NCBI GenBank assembly: GCA_964020975.1
Contig: OZ026614.1
Span: forward strand, 4,767,233 to 4,831,232
Origin: Hermodice carunculata
Lineage: Eukaryota > Annelida > Polychaeta > Eunicida > Amphinomidae
Direction: 5' to 3'
Length of the DNA: 64,000 bases
Shown here: positions 48,652 to 61,300 of the stretch, in pieces
Layout: each line of letters begins with the position of its first letter
Position numbering within the stretch: the stretch's first letter is position 1
Notes under the pieces: generated by a model
Seen by the model: the letters and a program-made list of their open reading frames with translations, nothing else
What the model was told of the DNA's origin: nothing
Databases searched by the model: none
Made by a program: the position numbers and the translations under genes

Positions 48652-50450
48652 GTTGAAAAGTGCAAGAAATGAAGCCAACTGTAAGTGGACAGAAACCTTT
48701 GCTTACATGTTACATCCAATTCCGAAAGACAAGAGGAAGTCATTAAGTGATCCTGACATTTATCGTGGCATCGCACTTAGCAGCCTTTTGGGGAAATTAT
48801 TGGACTGTATCATTATGGCTGAAAACATTGAACTATTAAGCACGTCAGAACTACAATTCGGGTTCAAATGCAACTCCTCAACAACCCAATGCACATTCGT
48901 CTTGTCCGAATGTGTCAGTTATTACATGTCCAAGAATACTAATGTGAATATATCCTTTCTAGATGCAACTAAAGCATTCGATAGGGTGGAGTATATTAAA
49001 CTCTTCAGATTATTAGTAAAAAAAAATATATCTCCTTTAACTATACGTCTTCTCCTGAATATGTACACAAACCAAACTGTTAATGTCGTATGGTAAAACA
49101 CCTCTAGCGAGCCCTTTGACGTAAGCAATGGCGTCAAGCAAGGAGGGGTTCTATCCCCTATCCTCTTCGGGATGAATCTCCCAACGGGTAAGAGTACAAT
49201 GGACGGATTTTCTCAAGATATCGTTCCTGATCAATAAAGAAGTGAAACAAGGTGGAGTTCTTTTGCCTATTTTATTTACAGTTTATCATGAGGAATTGTT
49301 AATTTGCCTAAAGAAATCGGGTTTCGGGTGTCACGTTGGCAACACATTTACTTACTTAGGGGGTACTTTGATGAATTAATGTCTAGACTTAAAAAATCAA
49401 GTTGTGGTTGCCACATTGGGCATATGTTCGTGGGCGCACTGGCCTTTGCCGATGATTTGGCATTACTATCTCCTACTATAGCGGGTCTCAAGAGATTAAT
49501 AGACATTTGTTCAGAGTTTGGGAAAGAATTTAATGTGTTGTTTAATCCTTCTAAAAGTAAATGGCTGTCATTCCCAGACGATGATTCCTGTCACACAATA
49601 AAAATGGACGGAAGAGTAATAGAAAAAGTTGATAAATATATTCATTTAGGAAACTGTGTGGGAGCAGACTCGTTATCATGCAATGTACAACGATGTGTTA
49701 GTAAATTATATTCTGAAGTTAATATCATAATGGCTCAGTTTGGACATGCTTTCTCATCAATACGATACAAGTTACTTCAATCATATGCAACGTGTTTTTA
49801 CGGTTCACAGCTATGGGACTACACAAGTCCAGAAATAGAGAAATTGCTCATTGCTTGGCGTAAATCAGTACGCCACATATGGAAGTTGCCTTCTAGAGCT
49901 CATAATGTACTACTCTCTGAGATATGTGGAGTAAGTCCGTTCGAGGTACAGTTACACTCACGGTTCATTAAATTCATTCACAAACTAAATATGAGTGAGA
50001 ATCCCTTGGTTGGATTTTGTCTCAAAATAATTCATAAGGGTTCACGATCGCCGTTAGGCAGATCGTTAAACTACTTATTACAGAGGTACAATATACGAAT
50101 GAATCATCTGTTGAATGATGTCAATTTCTATAGCAATCTGTGTAACGTCAAAGGGAATGTGGGCCATGCTTCACCAGAACAGAGGGCACATGCCATGCTC
50201 ATTCGCGAGCTGTGTGAAGTACGTGACGGAGGAATGGCCTGTAATTTAAACCAAACAGAGGTGCTTCAACTGATCGATTATTTATGTACAAATTAATATT
50301 AAGATTGGGATACGCATTGTCTTGATATTAATGTGAATTGTAATGTATCAACTGACTTTTCATTATCTACTTGTGATTTGATTATTTGATTTTTTTCCTT
50401 GCTCAATTGTAACTCCATGTACTGCGAGTACGAAAAATAAAGTATATATA
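48652..50450 (+). mobile_element. LINE reverse transcriptase copy (second lineage), rearranged
   Basis: On +: LHPIPKDKRKSL, YRGIALSSLLGKLLD, LQFGFKCNSSTTQC (fingers), ISFLDATKAFDRV (motif A intact), SNGVKQGGVLSPILFG (motif B intact), then a 198-bp inserted segment, then CGCHIGHMFVGALAFADDLA (motif C FADD intact) and a long open thumb/C-terminal region (to 50296) with NPSKSKWLSF and AWRKSVRHIWKLP. The 3' UTR ends near TACGAAAAATAAAG and a TA run (about 50435-50456). It lacks the endonuclease and RT entry. Apart from one stop after motif A and the insert, it is well preserved. Confidence 0.92.
49176..49373 (+). repeat. right arm of the 198-bp inverted repeat, inserted in the RT
   Basis: This segment splits the RT between motif B (…PILFGMN) and the downstream FDELMSRLKKS. 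It carries its own, diverged copy of the same motif B region (KQGGVLLPILFTV), so motif B is present twice in tandem. The last bases (TACTTTGATG) also suit the host LINE's own codons, and the left arm shares them. Confidence 0.95.
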
Positions 50451-50456
50451 TATTGG

Positions 50457-53400
50457 ACAGTTGGATGTTCCTTAGTTTACAGGCAAACTGAAGGTATGTT
50501 GTGCACAACATTGCCACAAGAGACTTGTTGATACCTAGTTGTGCAGAACTTTTCCGGACCGTAACTAATTATGCATTCCATTGTTGGCCTGATTGTCCAA
50601 TCACCTAGTGACCGAGTCTGGCCCACGCCTTCGTGTTTACAACGGATGGTAGGGTTAACGCTGTTGGTTACCGCAAGGATTGTGCTGAACAGTGCAAATC
50701 TTTTACCCAAAATGTCACATCAGTGGTGAAACGTATATTTTAAGTTGCTGACAGTTTGATTTCGCATTAAATCTAAGCACACGCTGTGTTTTACTTTCTG
50801 ATCTTTCCACGTGTAATCCGGCCAGTGTGGTCAGGCGCAAAATGTAAACAAACCATGGTGCGTTTCCTGAAGGGAACCGAATAAAACCGAGTCCTGTAAA
50901 CTGGTCAACTATTATTCATAACTGTAATGCCACTTTTTGGTTGAAGAAATGCACGATTATTTTCTCGTTTTCATTTCATTACTTCCACTTAGGTGAATGT
51001 TTAAAATGTTTTGGTTTTTTTTGTGAAGAAAGTGTTTCCGCTCCTCATTTTTTATTTCTTGGTCCTGTGCGTATTGTACATACTATCAAGTTAGTCTTGC
51101 TTGTCTGGAAAACAACTCGATTAACACATCACAATTACTATTTGGTGATCCAGTTAAATAAATATAAAACTTCAGTGACAACTCTGCATTAGTCCATCTC
51201 GGTAGATTACCTTGGGTCTGACCGCCATAATAACGGGTAACCAGGGAACTTTGTGTCCTTTTGTGCAGTCTTAATTCCTTGTTAGCAGCTGCCCGGCTAA
51301 TGCCAGGAATGTCCAAATCAATCGGTAAGCCCTTGTTTTGAAAATGCCACAGGAATATTATGAGAGTCAAGGATGATCTGTGTAGCCGTAAAAGACAACA
51401 AAAGATGACATCTCCATGTCTCACGTTCAGTCGTCACCAGGTCTCCCAACTAATAATTTCATACTGGTGTCTCAGGGCCATCAGTCGCTTCCTATTCCTA
51501 CACATTGCTTTTGACGTTATCTCCGTAATTAATCTCAATATCCCATCTCGAATTATAGATTAAATTGGCGAAGGTAGTCGTAATTTGTAAACGATGCTGT
51601 GTGAATTGCCACCATACGAAAGCATGGCCCATACGATTGTGAGGCTCGGGGACCCAACGTCTCAACCAACGTTACCGATTATATGCATGTCACGTCCAAT
51701 CACAATTGCACAATTAGGTTTGATCGATGCTTTCCTCGTGTTTTAGGAGGTCAAGTTCTAAAAACTACCATCAAAACAAACACTGAATATCATGAACGGC
51801 GTCTAACATTGGAATTGATTTTTTTGTGGGGTTTAATCTGTTTAATCTTCTTTAAGTTGTATTCATGGTTTGTCTGCGAGGAATATAAGTACTTGCCACT
51901 GACAGCTGGCAGGGAGTTGCCGTGCCTTCAAAGACTACCATTACAACCTGGGTCGGTGAATTCCAAGGCCAGCCGTCATTAAACCAACCTAATTGGTTTC
52001 ATACTGTTTACTCCACTCAATGCCACAACCCAGAATCATCAGACACAAATATTCAGGTTGAAATATTATTGCACAAAGGAAATTTCCCTTTCTGTACACC
52101 TATCATTGCTGGCTGTCCACCGCCTGGCGGGCCACTTCGAAGGCTAAGTCAGAGTTTGCATGGATGAAGGGTTGTTGACGGTTGTGTTACATGGTAGATA
52201 CACGGACGTGATGGCTGCGGTTTTGTTAAGAGACTAGCCTGCCATCTGCCGTCGGTATTACCTGCCTGCACCCCGTCGTCCTTACCCGAGACTTGAAAAG
52301 AAATTTTAATACTTCTATCGTTGGAAATACTTGACATGTGAAGAGATGGGTGCATAATATAGTCTACTAGTATGGCCGATATTGTGCAGTAAGTGGTAGT
52401 GAAGACTTCATCAACAGCCCATATGTTGAAATAAATTAACTTCCAGTGGCAATATGAGGGTAAGAGGGATTGAGGCTGGGGATAGAAGCCGACATCAATA
52501 TATCGTACATAGATTGAACAGACAAATGCTATTGTCATAGGTATGCTATTCCAGTCAAATCAGCTGACAGACCAAAGCCCCCAGACAACATGGGTTCCAC
52601 TTGTATGTTGGTGGCTGTACACAGAAGCCATACTGCCTTTTTGAGCAACATGTGCGACAACAAGTTTGTGACGTCGACTCTATTCGGGCGATCGTCTCAC
52701 TATCCCAACTGAGCAGCATCAGTGCACCATGTGTACCCTGGTCGCAATGAGGACAACCTATCATAGCACAAAGGCCAATTAAGGACTCCTTTAAACGGAA
52801 AACAACAGTTTATGCGGCTTGCTGTTGAACGTAGGAGACTACAGAGAGCACGGCAATGTTACCATTATATATAGCCTCCGTCATCTGAGTCAGGTAAAGT
52901 ATTCCTTTCTATTTTACTGCATACGATAATAAGGTTCAGTTCTGCGTACAATATACATACAGCACATGGGCGCGCACAACATACAGTGTTATTTGCAATA
53001 TAGATATGGCATTTGTTTCTGTTTACATTGCAGTTCATGATGCCTGCGCTTTAATCTTACATTTATCCCATTACAGGCGTATTTGTAAACCGCCTTGTCA
53101 GTTTGATTCAATATCGGCTTTAGGATGCTACGTCTAACACTTTAACTCTGCTGTCAAGAATTTATGATGAATTTGCCGCAGTTCGTATTTTATATGCGTT
53201 GATAATGAAGTATTTCGGAATGATGCACTTCAGTTTCAGTTGAATTTCACTCGATTCATTTACCGATAACTTCATGGCTATACATGTATCTAAGATGTGT
53301 CACCCGCCCTGTGCTATATGGGACACATCTATGCATATTTATAGGTCGAAGGCGACTGCCCCAGTTGGCCTGTTTTTCCTGTTATTGGTCATTGCTATGT

Positions 53401-53708
53401 GTTATTACTCTTTATGGCATATGAAGCACTTTGTATGACCTGCACCATCTCCAATAGTGGACTTGTATTAAAATAGCGTATGTAGCATATGTCGTTCCAA
53501 ATATTTGGATGCGAAAAGAATAATTCTAGACATGGAGTATGATCAGCTGCCGGGTAATGCAGATGCTGTCTGCCAAGCGATGACTGCACGCATACACTGC
53601 ACACTCTGCATACACGGACACCGAGGTAAACATCCACACAAGTTAATTTACTGCCACCATGCGTCTATTAAACATGCACACCAATATTTTGTTGCTTTTA
53701 TGAACATG
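50457..53708. other. long unique stretch
   Basis: No repeats, transposons or convincing exons. Longest frames (minus 51086-51424, minus 52149-52538) have no recognised motif. Confidence 0.45.
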
Positions 53709-53728
53709 TGTGTATGTACGTAAGTATG

Positions 53729-53759
<31 letters not shown>

Positions 53760-53768
53760 GTATGTAAG
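53709..53768. repeat. (TATG)n microsatellite
   Basis: About 14 TATG units with TACG and AAG variants. Confidence 0.96.
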
Positions 53769-54528
53769 ATTTAATTTCAAAGACTTCAAACAGTGTAAGT
53801 TGATTACTGATACGCACATAAACATATACATGGAAAATGTGGAAAAGGGCCAGAACATTTCTGCAGTAAATTATTCTGATCAATTTAAATTTGAAAATTT
53901 ATGTATGATCATTCTTGAGTTATCTTCGAGTGCACATCAGGTAAAGGGGCGACTATTCATTCCTTTATTATGCACACATGTACTGACTGTACAACCGAGG
54001 ACAGCTACACAACCCGTGGTAACACACAGTAAGGCTCTTTTGCTTTGTTCACCTCGAGAGCCATATTTTCTTGCGTGTTTCAGGCAATAAATGACGCAAC
54101 ATTTAATTGTCGCAATAAGGAAGAATGTATGTGATCTGGAAATGAGAATGACTTGGAGTGAAATAAGGAATACGGTGCTTATAGGGGTATGACATTTGAT
54201 AAGACATAAACAAGAAGCACTTGATGTATCTCGCTCGATCGGGAATCGGAATTCTCTTCGGTAAATGTAAATATTCTATTGGTTTTAAATTTGTATATGC
54301 ATTGGGTCAGAACCAAAACCACGACCACCGCCAAGGTCAAGGCTAAGGCCGCTCTTTCAAAGAAATAATTATAAAACGGGGCAGCAAACGATAAATCCGA
54401 AACATTGTACATCTGGAGAGGAAACAGAATATAAAGGACGCTGTGTATTTTATTAGGTAGTTAATTGTGCAGTTTGAAACTTTACAATTATGCGCTACAA
54501 GAATCTCAGTATATGTGATAACATACAT
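53769..54528. other. unique sequence with one hydrophobic open frame
   Basis: Minus 54179-54412 (77 codons) contains one hydrophobic helix, ALALTLAVVVVLVL, followed by basic residues. This follows from ACC/GGT-rich DNA near 54315-54340, and there is no other support for a gene. Confidence 0.3.
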
Positions 54529-54625
54529 ATATGCATACATACATACATACATACATACATACATACATACATACATACATACATACATACATGCCGTACC
54601 ATATGTATGTATGTGTGTGTGTGTG
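54529..54625. repeat. (CATA)n and (TG)n microsatellites
   Basis: About 14 ACAT units (54534-54592), 10 bp of unique DNA, then TATG/TG to 54624. Confidence 0.96.
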
Positions 54626-54780
54626 ATCATATGGCGATTTGAGACGAGATGACATGTCAATATAGGGTTGTTAATCCTTTACACTGAAAGTGAAGGTCGA
54701 TTTAGAAGAAAAATGACGATATTAGTGAAAAAGTAGATATATGCAATATGTTACCCAATTTATGTTGGTTTTTTGTTTTG

Positions 54781-54847
54781 GTAAAAGTTTAAATTTGCTT
54801 ACGAAACGTTTTTTTTATGTAAAACTTTAAATTTGCTTACGAAACGT
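54781..54847. repeat. 38-bp tandem duplication
   Basis: TTTAAATTTGCTTACGAAAC and flanks occur at 54781-54808 and 54819-54847 with one mismatch, separated by a T run. Confidence 0.9.
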
Positions 54848-56731
54848 AGAATTATTTTGCATTTATATGTATTCTACTTGGGCGAGTTTGTGGTGCCTTT
54901 CGAGCTTTTTTAAATTAAGATTCAAGAACGTCATTTATTTCGTTGTAGAACAAGAGAACGGTTTATCAGACAGATCTACTTTGGCTCCAAAATAAACAAA
55001 GTTGAAACGTCTATGGGCATTGCAATTGATACGTGTTTAGAGGCTTGAAATCATACTGTGCAAATGATTAGAGATTAGTTTATTTGCAATATTTCACCCC
55101 CAAAAAATCAATATGTTTTGCACTTTCCTCCTCATCAGTTTTTGCATTCCATTGACATAGTTATGCAATTATTTGCATTACACTTTTTACGGTGCGGCCT
55201 GCAGTCTGCTCAATGCATTTGCAGTGCGCCAGTCAGTGAAAAGACACCGCACACAGCACTGCCATATATTCCACAATAGGGCGAATAAATGAGATGTAAA
55301 CAACTTTTCTGTAGCACGATCGAATCTTTATTGTAAAGCTGTCCTAGTGTTTAGTAATTTCACTGGTTGAAGTATGATCTGATTGATGTGAGCTGCCCAT
55401 CGTAGGTAAAATTCAATTACAACGCGTGAACTCGTATTTGCTCGACTTAGTTGTGCAAAGTGGCTCCGCTGCTTAGTACGTTGTTCTCGTATATTCCATA
55501 GGTGTGTGACAGTGGTCCTTCAGCTATTTCAAAAAAGTGAATGAAAATTATTTAAGAGAAAAATGTAGATCCAACTGGTCTCTTTAGGGTGGTGTAACCG
55601 CCTTGCTCCAAACCCGCCCCGTAGAGTCGCTGATTAAACGTTAAATGCGCGACAGAAAGGCCATATACTCGATTATATATTGGACCGTAAGTGGTTACTG
55701 TTCGTTTAAACATATTTTTATTTCCAACAGGAAAAGAAAACGATCGAAAAACAGGCCAAACTTATATGAATTCCTCTCGCAAAAATACAATGTACATGCA
55801 GAAAAGTGTGTATAACTGTTACGTCATCACTAAACAAATTAGTCACTGTTACAAATATGCTTGATGTATACGTATTTTATTAATCAAATATATCAAATTA
55901 ACATACCACATATAATTACTTGAGCAATTGGGAAAAGGGCAAAGCCCTGTTCGAATCCCCCTTGCGAGAAAAGACACCACATACTGGGCAAAACTAGACG
56001 CATTAGACAAATTATAAGATGACAAGTACAATGATGTAATACATACAAGGGCAATATAATTTCATATGATGTTGGGTCTGCAAATGGCAAGCTCGCAATG
56101 TAACAAAATTATATATGTGTTCATTTTCCCATTAATTCAACTAATGCCTACCGGTTTGAAACCGCCAGTGTCGGAAATAAACTCATGCACTACTGGCAAA
56201 ATCACATTATTTACTTCAAGAGAACAAATATGCTTGTAATAGATAGCCACGCATTTTATGAAATGTGTTAATGAAAGTTTTGATATTGCTGGAGTACGAA
56301 TAGTCATGTACTTTTTAACTTGATAGCTGTTGTATATAATCTATATGTTCATTGACACTATATACTAATAGAACACTTACATAATTATATGGCATGCGCA
56401 GTGCTGTATAACATGTGTCCATCACTTACACTGTCCTCCGACAGATTATGATTATATATGACAGGAATGGGGACCTGTGTTCTGCTATGTCGCGCAGGAG
56501 GAACATGCTTCCCTTTCACCATATGAAAATAGATCATAACCATGTTATAAAAATGACCAGTGTTAGGCAATGTTTTGGAAAAGGCATAATTATGCGTCTC
56601 TTACATGTTGATATGCATTATATCAGACCATGTTAATAAGGGTAACTCCTTTAAAGTGATATCTAATTTCCACTTACACGTGCCTCGTGTGACCTGTATA
56701 AAACCCATTATCTGGTAAGATATTCAAAGAA
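54848..56731. other. unique sequence
   Basis: Nothing recognisable on either strand. Confidence 0.5.
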
Positions 56732-56787
56732 CTATATATATATATAATGTTCGGAACGAGTGGGACTCGAACCTGCAACCTTTGGAT
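56732..56787 (-). repeat. tRNA-derived SINE-like fragment with TA tail
   Basis: GTTCGGAACGAGTGGGACTC then GAACCTGCAACCTTTGG matches 8320-8358 with two mismatches, and holds a B box GGTTCGAGTCC on the minus strand (56763-56773). The A-box half is missing. A TA run (56732-56746) abuts its 3' end, as expected of a retroposed copy. Confidence 0.65.
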
Positions 56788-57015
56788 GAGCCTACTGATC
56801 TACACTTGTATAAGCACACACCTTCGAGGGCAGTTTGAATGAACCTAATAGTGTACACTTGTATGAGAACAAAGCATCCAAGGATGCCTGGATGAACCTA
56901 CTGATCAGGGAGGTAGATTCCGACAAGCACGTTCCTGTACTGATCTACGCTAAGCACACGGCGTCCAGGGCGTTATGTATAAACCTACTGATCTGCATTT
57001 GTAAAAGCAGACGAC
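56786..57015. repeat. degenerate tandem array, unit about 52 bp
   Basis: Four to five diverged units share GATGAACCTACTGATCTACA and CTTGTATAAGCACA (starts near 56786, 56839, 56892, 56930 and 56979). It begins exactly where homology to the tRNA-like piece stops and ends near a C run (57020-57030). Confidence 0.75.
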
Positions 57016-57034
57016 ATGCGCCCCCCCCCCCCGA

Positions 57035-57899
57035 TGAAACTGAATGAATTTATTGCTCTACACATGTACGATGACCTTGATTATGTTTCATGTCCGCGAC
57101 ATACTCTCCATACACACGTAAATAATATGTAGAAAGGGAGAGATTGATTTCGTTTAACACTAACCGAGGCAAGCCAGCCGTCAGCCAGTGTAAAGTGTCG
57201 TCTGCTTATAATTTCGAGCTTTGACTACAAGTTAAAGACCATACATGTCCTCTGGTCAATAGCTCAGCTGAGGGACCCAGGTACGCGGCCAAGTCTCAGT
57301 CTTGTGGAGAGCTCTGGAATGGAGCCCTCCCCTTGCGGCAACAGGATAAAAATTGCATAACAAGGAAACGTAAACACAGCCAAGGAAAAAAAACGAAAAG
57401 TGAAAAAATGCTGATTGGTTCTAAGAATCCCGGCCCATATTATTCCTGTGCATGAGAAACGCATCACAAAATGATCCAGCAATTTGACTGGTTTGATTCA
57501 TTCTCTCAAGTGGCTTACAGCAAGAACAGCTGGTAAAACATGACTAGTAGTCAGGAATCTCTTGTCTTTAAAGGCCTGCCCATTTCCCATCTGAGAATAA
57601 TATAATCAAACTTAGAGCCAAGGAGGCAGAGAATAGCAATAATTCATAAGCTTACTGGACAAGCAGCCAATTTGCAAGCAACGTGTCGATATAAATATGG
57701 ATTATTTGATAGCAAAATTGCGTTGTAAGCTTTTGACTGGTCAGGCATTTCTTCAGAGATTGTAATAAAGAGCAGGTGTCCAGGTTAAATCAATGACACC
57801 AGTCACATCTGTATGGCAACGCAGTAATGATCCTGTAATATTGTAGTCGGCCTATCCTGACGCCAGCAGGCAGATCATCGGCCCATCGGCCGCCGTTAC
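57035..57899. other. unique sequence
   Basis: Nothing recognisable. Confidence 0.5.
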
Positions 57900-58385
57900 A
57901 GACACAAACAGTATATATAGAGAAGGGACTATAACTAGGTAACTAGGACGGATGATTACTACAGAGACAGGACATAGACAAGCGAAAGGGAGGACTAGAC
58001 GCACACATGGACCAGTGACTAGGACGAAGAGACACATATAAACAAAGGGCTAGGACGAATTAACACTTACCTAGACAAGGGACCAGGATGAATAAACACA
58101 GAAAGAGACAAGGGACCAGATGAAGAGACATATACACAACACTGCTGTCCAGCTGAAAATCTCTGTAGCAAAATTTTCTTACCTTGTGGCATTTTTCCAC
58201 TTCTGTGCATAAGAAACGCTTATTTTTGAGAAAATCTGCAGCAATTTTGAAGAGCTTTGTAGCAAAATTTTGCTAGAATGCTCCAGTTGGACAGCCCTGC
58301 AAACGATGAGCTAGATGAATAGACATATAAATAGGCAAGCGAATAGGAAGAATAGACCCATGTATAGACAAGAGACAAGGATTCA
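57900..58385. repeat. degenerate tandem array (unit about 35-45 bp), split by a MITE
   Basis: Loose repeats of GACAAGGGACCAGGATGAAT with AGACACATATA run from about 57900 to 58139 and resume at about 58305-58380. The block between is the hAT-like element. Confidence 0.65.
58140..58299. mobile_element. hAT-like MITE, about 160 bp
   Basis: The right end, read inward, is CAGGGCTGTCCAACTGGAGC, and the left end CACTGCTGTCCAGCTGAAAA. Both are followed by TAGCAAAATTTT some 15-20 bp in, giving about 38-bp imperfect terminal inverted repeats. CAGGG ends suit hAT. No clear 8-bp target duplication is left. It has no coding capacity. Confidence 0.6.
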
Positions 58386-58389
58386 TGGT

Positions 58390-61300
58390 CCATGTAACTT
58401 ACCGAATAAGAGCTACCGAAACAAAAACAAAAAAAATGTATGAAGCCCTTAAAAGATGGACTGGTCTCGTCGGTGGAAGTTGAACGTGAACAGTGCTTGG
58501 CCTACAAAGAGGCTTGCTATCCAGGCCCATATGACCTATTGCTTGCCTCCCTTGTGATCCCATGCCGACATTGCGGCTTATACTGCTCATGGCGGTCCTT
58601 GTTTTCTTAAGCTTTGCCTAATTTTACCTTCTCCAAGCTTTCGCGCACATCGCCATGCGTCATATTTGCTCCCAGAGTCCGACTTAACTCTTAATTGGTA
58701 TACAGGTCTGGATAACACCAAGTCAAGAGCGCTTCTCGACAGAGGCTGGACCTGGTTATATTCCTTTATCTGCTTGAGAAAAAAAACGTATTGAACTTAT
58801 CAAAACTGCAACAATTGTAAAAAGTGAAAGATAATAAAACAAAACATAATATTATGTGTCTTTTCCAAATTAGTGTGATTTACCCGTTTGAGACAAGAAT
58901 GGGTTGACTTGTCATTTCCAATGGTGGTCTAATGATTGATTCCCTTCGGCTATGCAATAGACGGGCACTAGTGCTTACTTCTTCCATGGCTTATATAGGA
59001 TTGGCGTAATGACTTGTATAAAGGTGGCCTGCAGGGGACGCAGGCAACTATCACAACCCTGATATATCTTCGTTACCTTCCATATCCTCTCTTGGAGGCA
59101 TAGACTCAAAAACCAGGTAAATTGGATTCTTAGGCGAGCGTCTTGTGTGCCTGTGTGTTCTGTTACTATTGGTTAAGTATAACTGATGTTCATTGTTATA
59201 TGATTGTCTCCGAAAGAGTATTCACAAAGAACCAGGAGATGGTTGTCTTGACAAAAGCTAGCTTAGTCACGTTTTACTGAAGTAGGTGTCAACCAATGAA
59301 ACCTTTACACAGTCATTTATTTGTCCACATTCTCCACCAAAAGACAGCATTACTAGCTACAGATGGGCATTTTTATGTTTCAACATGAAGTACATCTCTT
59401 TGGGATATTAATGGTTGCATCTAACGACCGCTCTAGGTTTACGTAACTCAGGTAAATGTTTTGGTAATCCTGCACACGACATCTGGATGTACAAAGCAAA
59501 TCAGCCGTGGATTGTTAACGATTGGTCAAATCAAGCACTCCTACCTTACGCACTGACCAAGCGCAACGTTTTATGCCCGTAATCTGAACCAAATATGCAG
59601 GCAATATATCAGATCAATAAGATATAGTGACTTCCAAATCTTTGATCCTAACACTGTCTACAACTGGGTAGTTAATTCAGACAAAATATGGTTTAATACC
59701 ATGCTTGTGGCAATATGACCCCGTTAAATGCAGGAGTACTTTGTGTGGGAAGTTTGACTACACATCCAGTGTAATCCCTGGTTTGACAGCATTCAGAAGA
59801 GGTCAAGGTCATTTAGCTTAATCGTCGATTAAAAAAAATCAGTGCCCCTAACGACTACAACAAACCTCCCTTTAAATGGAACGCGAGAGGACTCCACCCT
59901 CGGGACCAGTCCAGATGAGCTCTATTGATCCTGATCACCTCTGCTTGTCTTAGAGATTCCCTACCGGAGCGACATGCCATTGCCCCAGCTCCGGTATCTT
60001 GACACCAGGTCACCGACATCCATAAATGTTACAACATGCACCGGGATTTTCCTGGAAGAAAATGGAAGTAAAGAAACAGGACAAGTTTCGTCCCTGCTTC
60101 ATAACCTGTAGCCTAGTTATTGATATTTTATGTACAACGGAAATATGAATACTTATTTCAGCTTTCTTTACGCTATCCCCTCATGCTGTGGCTTTGTATT
60201 GACGTTAATACTTCCCATCGAGTAAATGTTGGGGGTCTATGACCGGCGCCGGATGCAACGACAGAGGCATGCAGGGCAGAGGTCATTACCTCCAATGGAG
60301 GTCATAGATTCCCCACATTGACGCGATGGGGCGTATTAAAGTCTACTCTATCATAGGAGTAATTTAGCGTGATTTGATATTTATTTGTAACGCATATACA
60401 TCTGTACGGAGGCCTGTGCAGTCACGAAATCTTCAAAGGCACAGCTTGCTCACAAATCCCTAGCCTGTTCAGCCGGCAGATGGCGCAGGCATCAATTTTC
60501 CATTTGTTTGTCTTGGCACAGCGGAAAGGCGCTTCAGCTTTTTAGGTAATAGTGTGCGGCAATTTTCGTTCAGAATACGGCGAAACCTTAGGGGTGATTT
60601 CGCCTTATTCATTACCCACAAGTGCTTATTGTAACTGCTGAGTACGTTTCATTATCAGAATGTGCAGCAATTTTCACAGGTAGGCAAGTTAAACGATTAT
60701 ATCATCACTGAAACGTCTGAGTCACTTCTGAGTGTTTTTTGAAATAACATTTTAGGCTTCTCTCAGCCGAAGGCCAAATAAGTCCCAGCTGGACAGACAC
60801 AGAGATTTGGATAGCAGATGTTGAGTTAACTGAAAATAAAAGCCGTACACAATATTTATGAGCTGATCAAATTTTATATTTCACCTCAAAGTGAAAAGAA
60901 ATTAGCAAAGCATATGAAGTAATATCCTTAGCGCACTAAAGACACCACATGAGAGGCCAAACGAAAACCAGCTTTTGCCTCCGAGAAAATACAAGAATTT
61001 ATTTCTCGGTACTTTTTAAACCTTTTGCACAAGGAATGTCCCTGTACAAGATAAAACCACACAAACTATTGGTTGTGCACACCATATTTGCACGATTGAT
61101 CCTCTCGCTGCGTCCTGGGTCCAGGATACCAGCCACAGGCTGCCTCCTGGTGGCATGAGGGAGAAATGACAAATCTGTGGCCAGTACAGGAGATATGAGA
61201 GCACGAGTATGCTTGTATGGAATCATGAAGGAGAGCGTCAGCACGAGTTCTTACGGCGGTGTCATGACGAAATCAAGGAACAAAGAGGAGAAATCTGTGA

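Noticed and set aside
48364-48678. Minus-strand 104-codon frame as a separate LINE insertion
   Set aside because: It is the inverted copy of 49176-49373, better explained as one arm of the rearrangement.
54179-54412. Small single-helix membrane protein
   Set aside because: The hydrophobic run comes from ACC/GGT-rich DNA and there is no support beyond an open frame.
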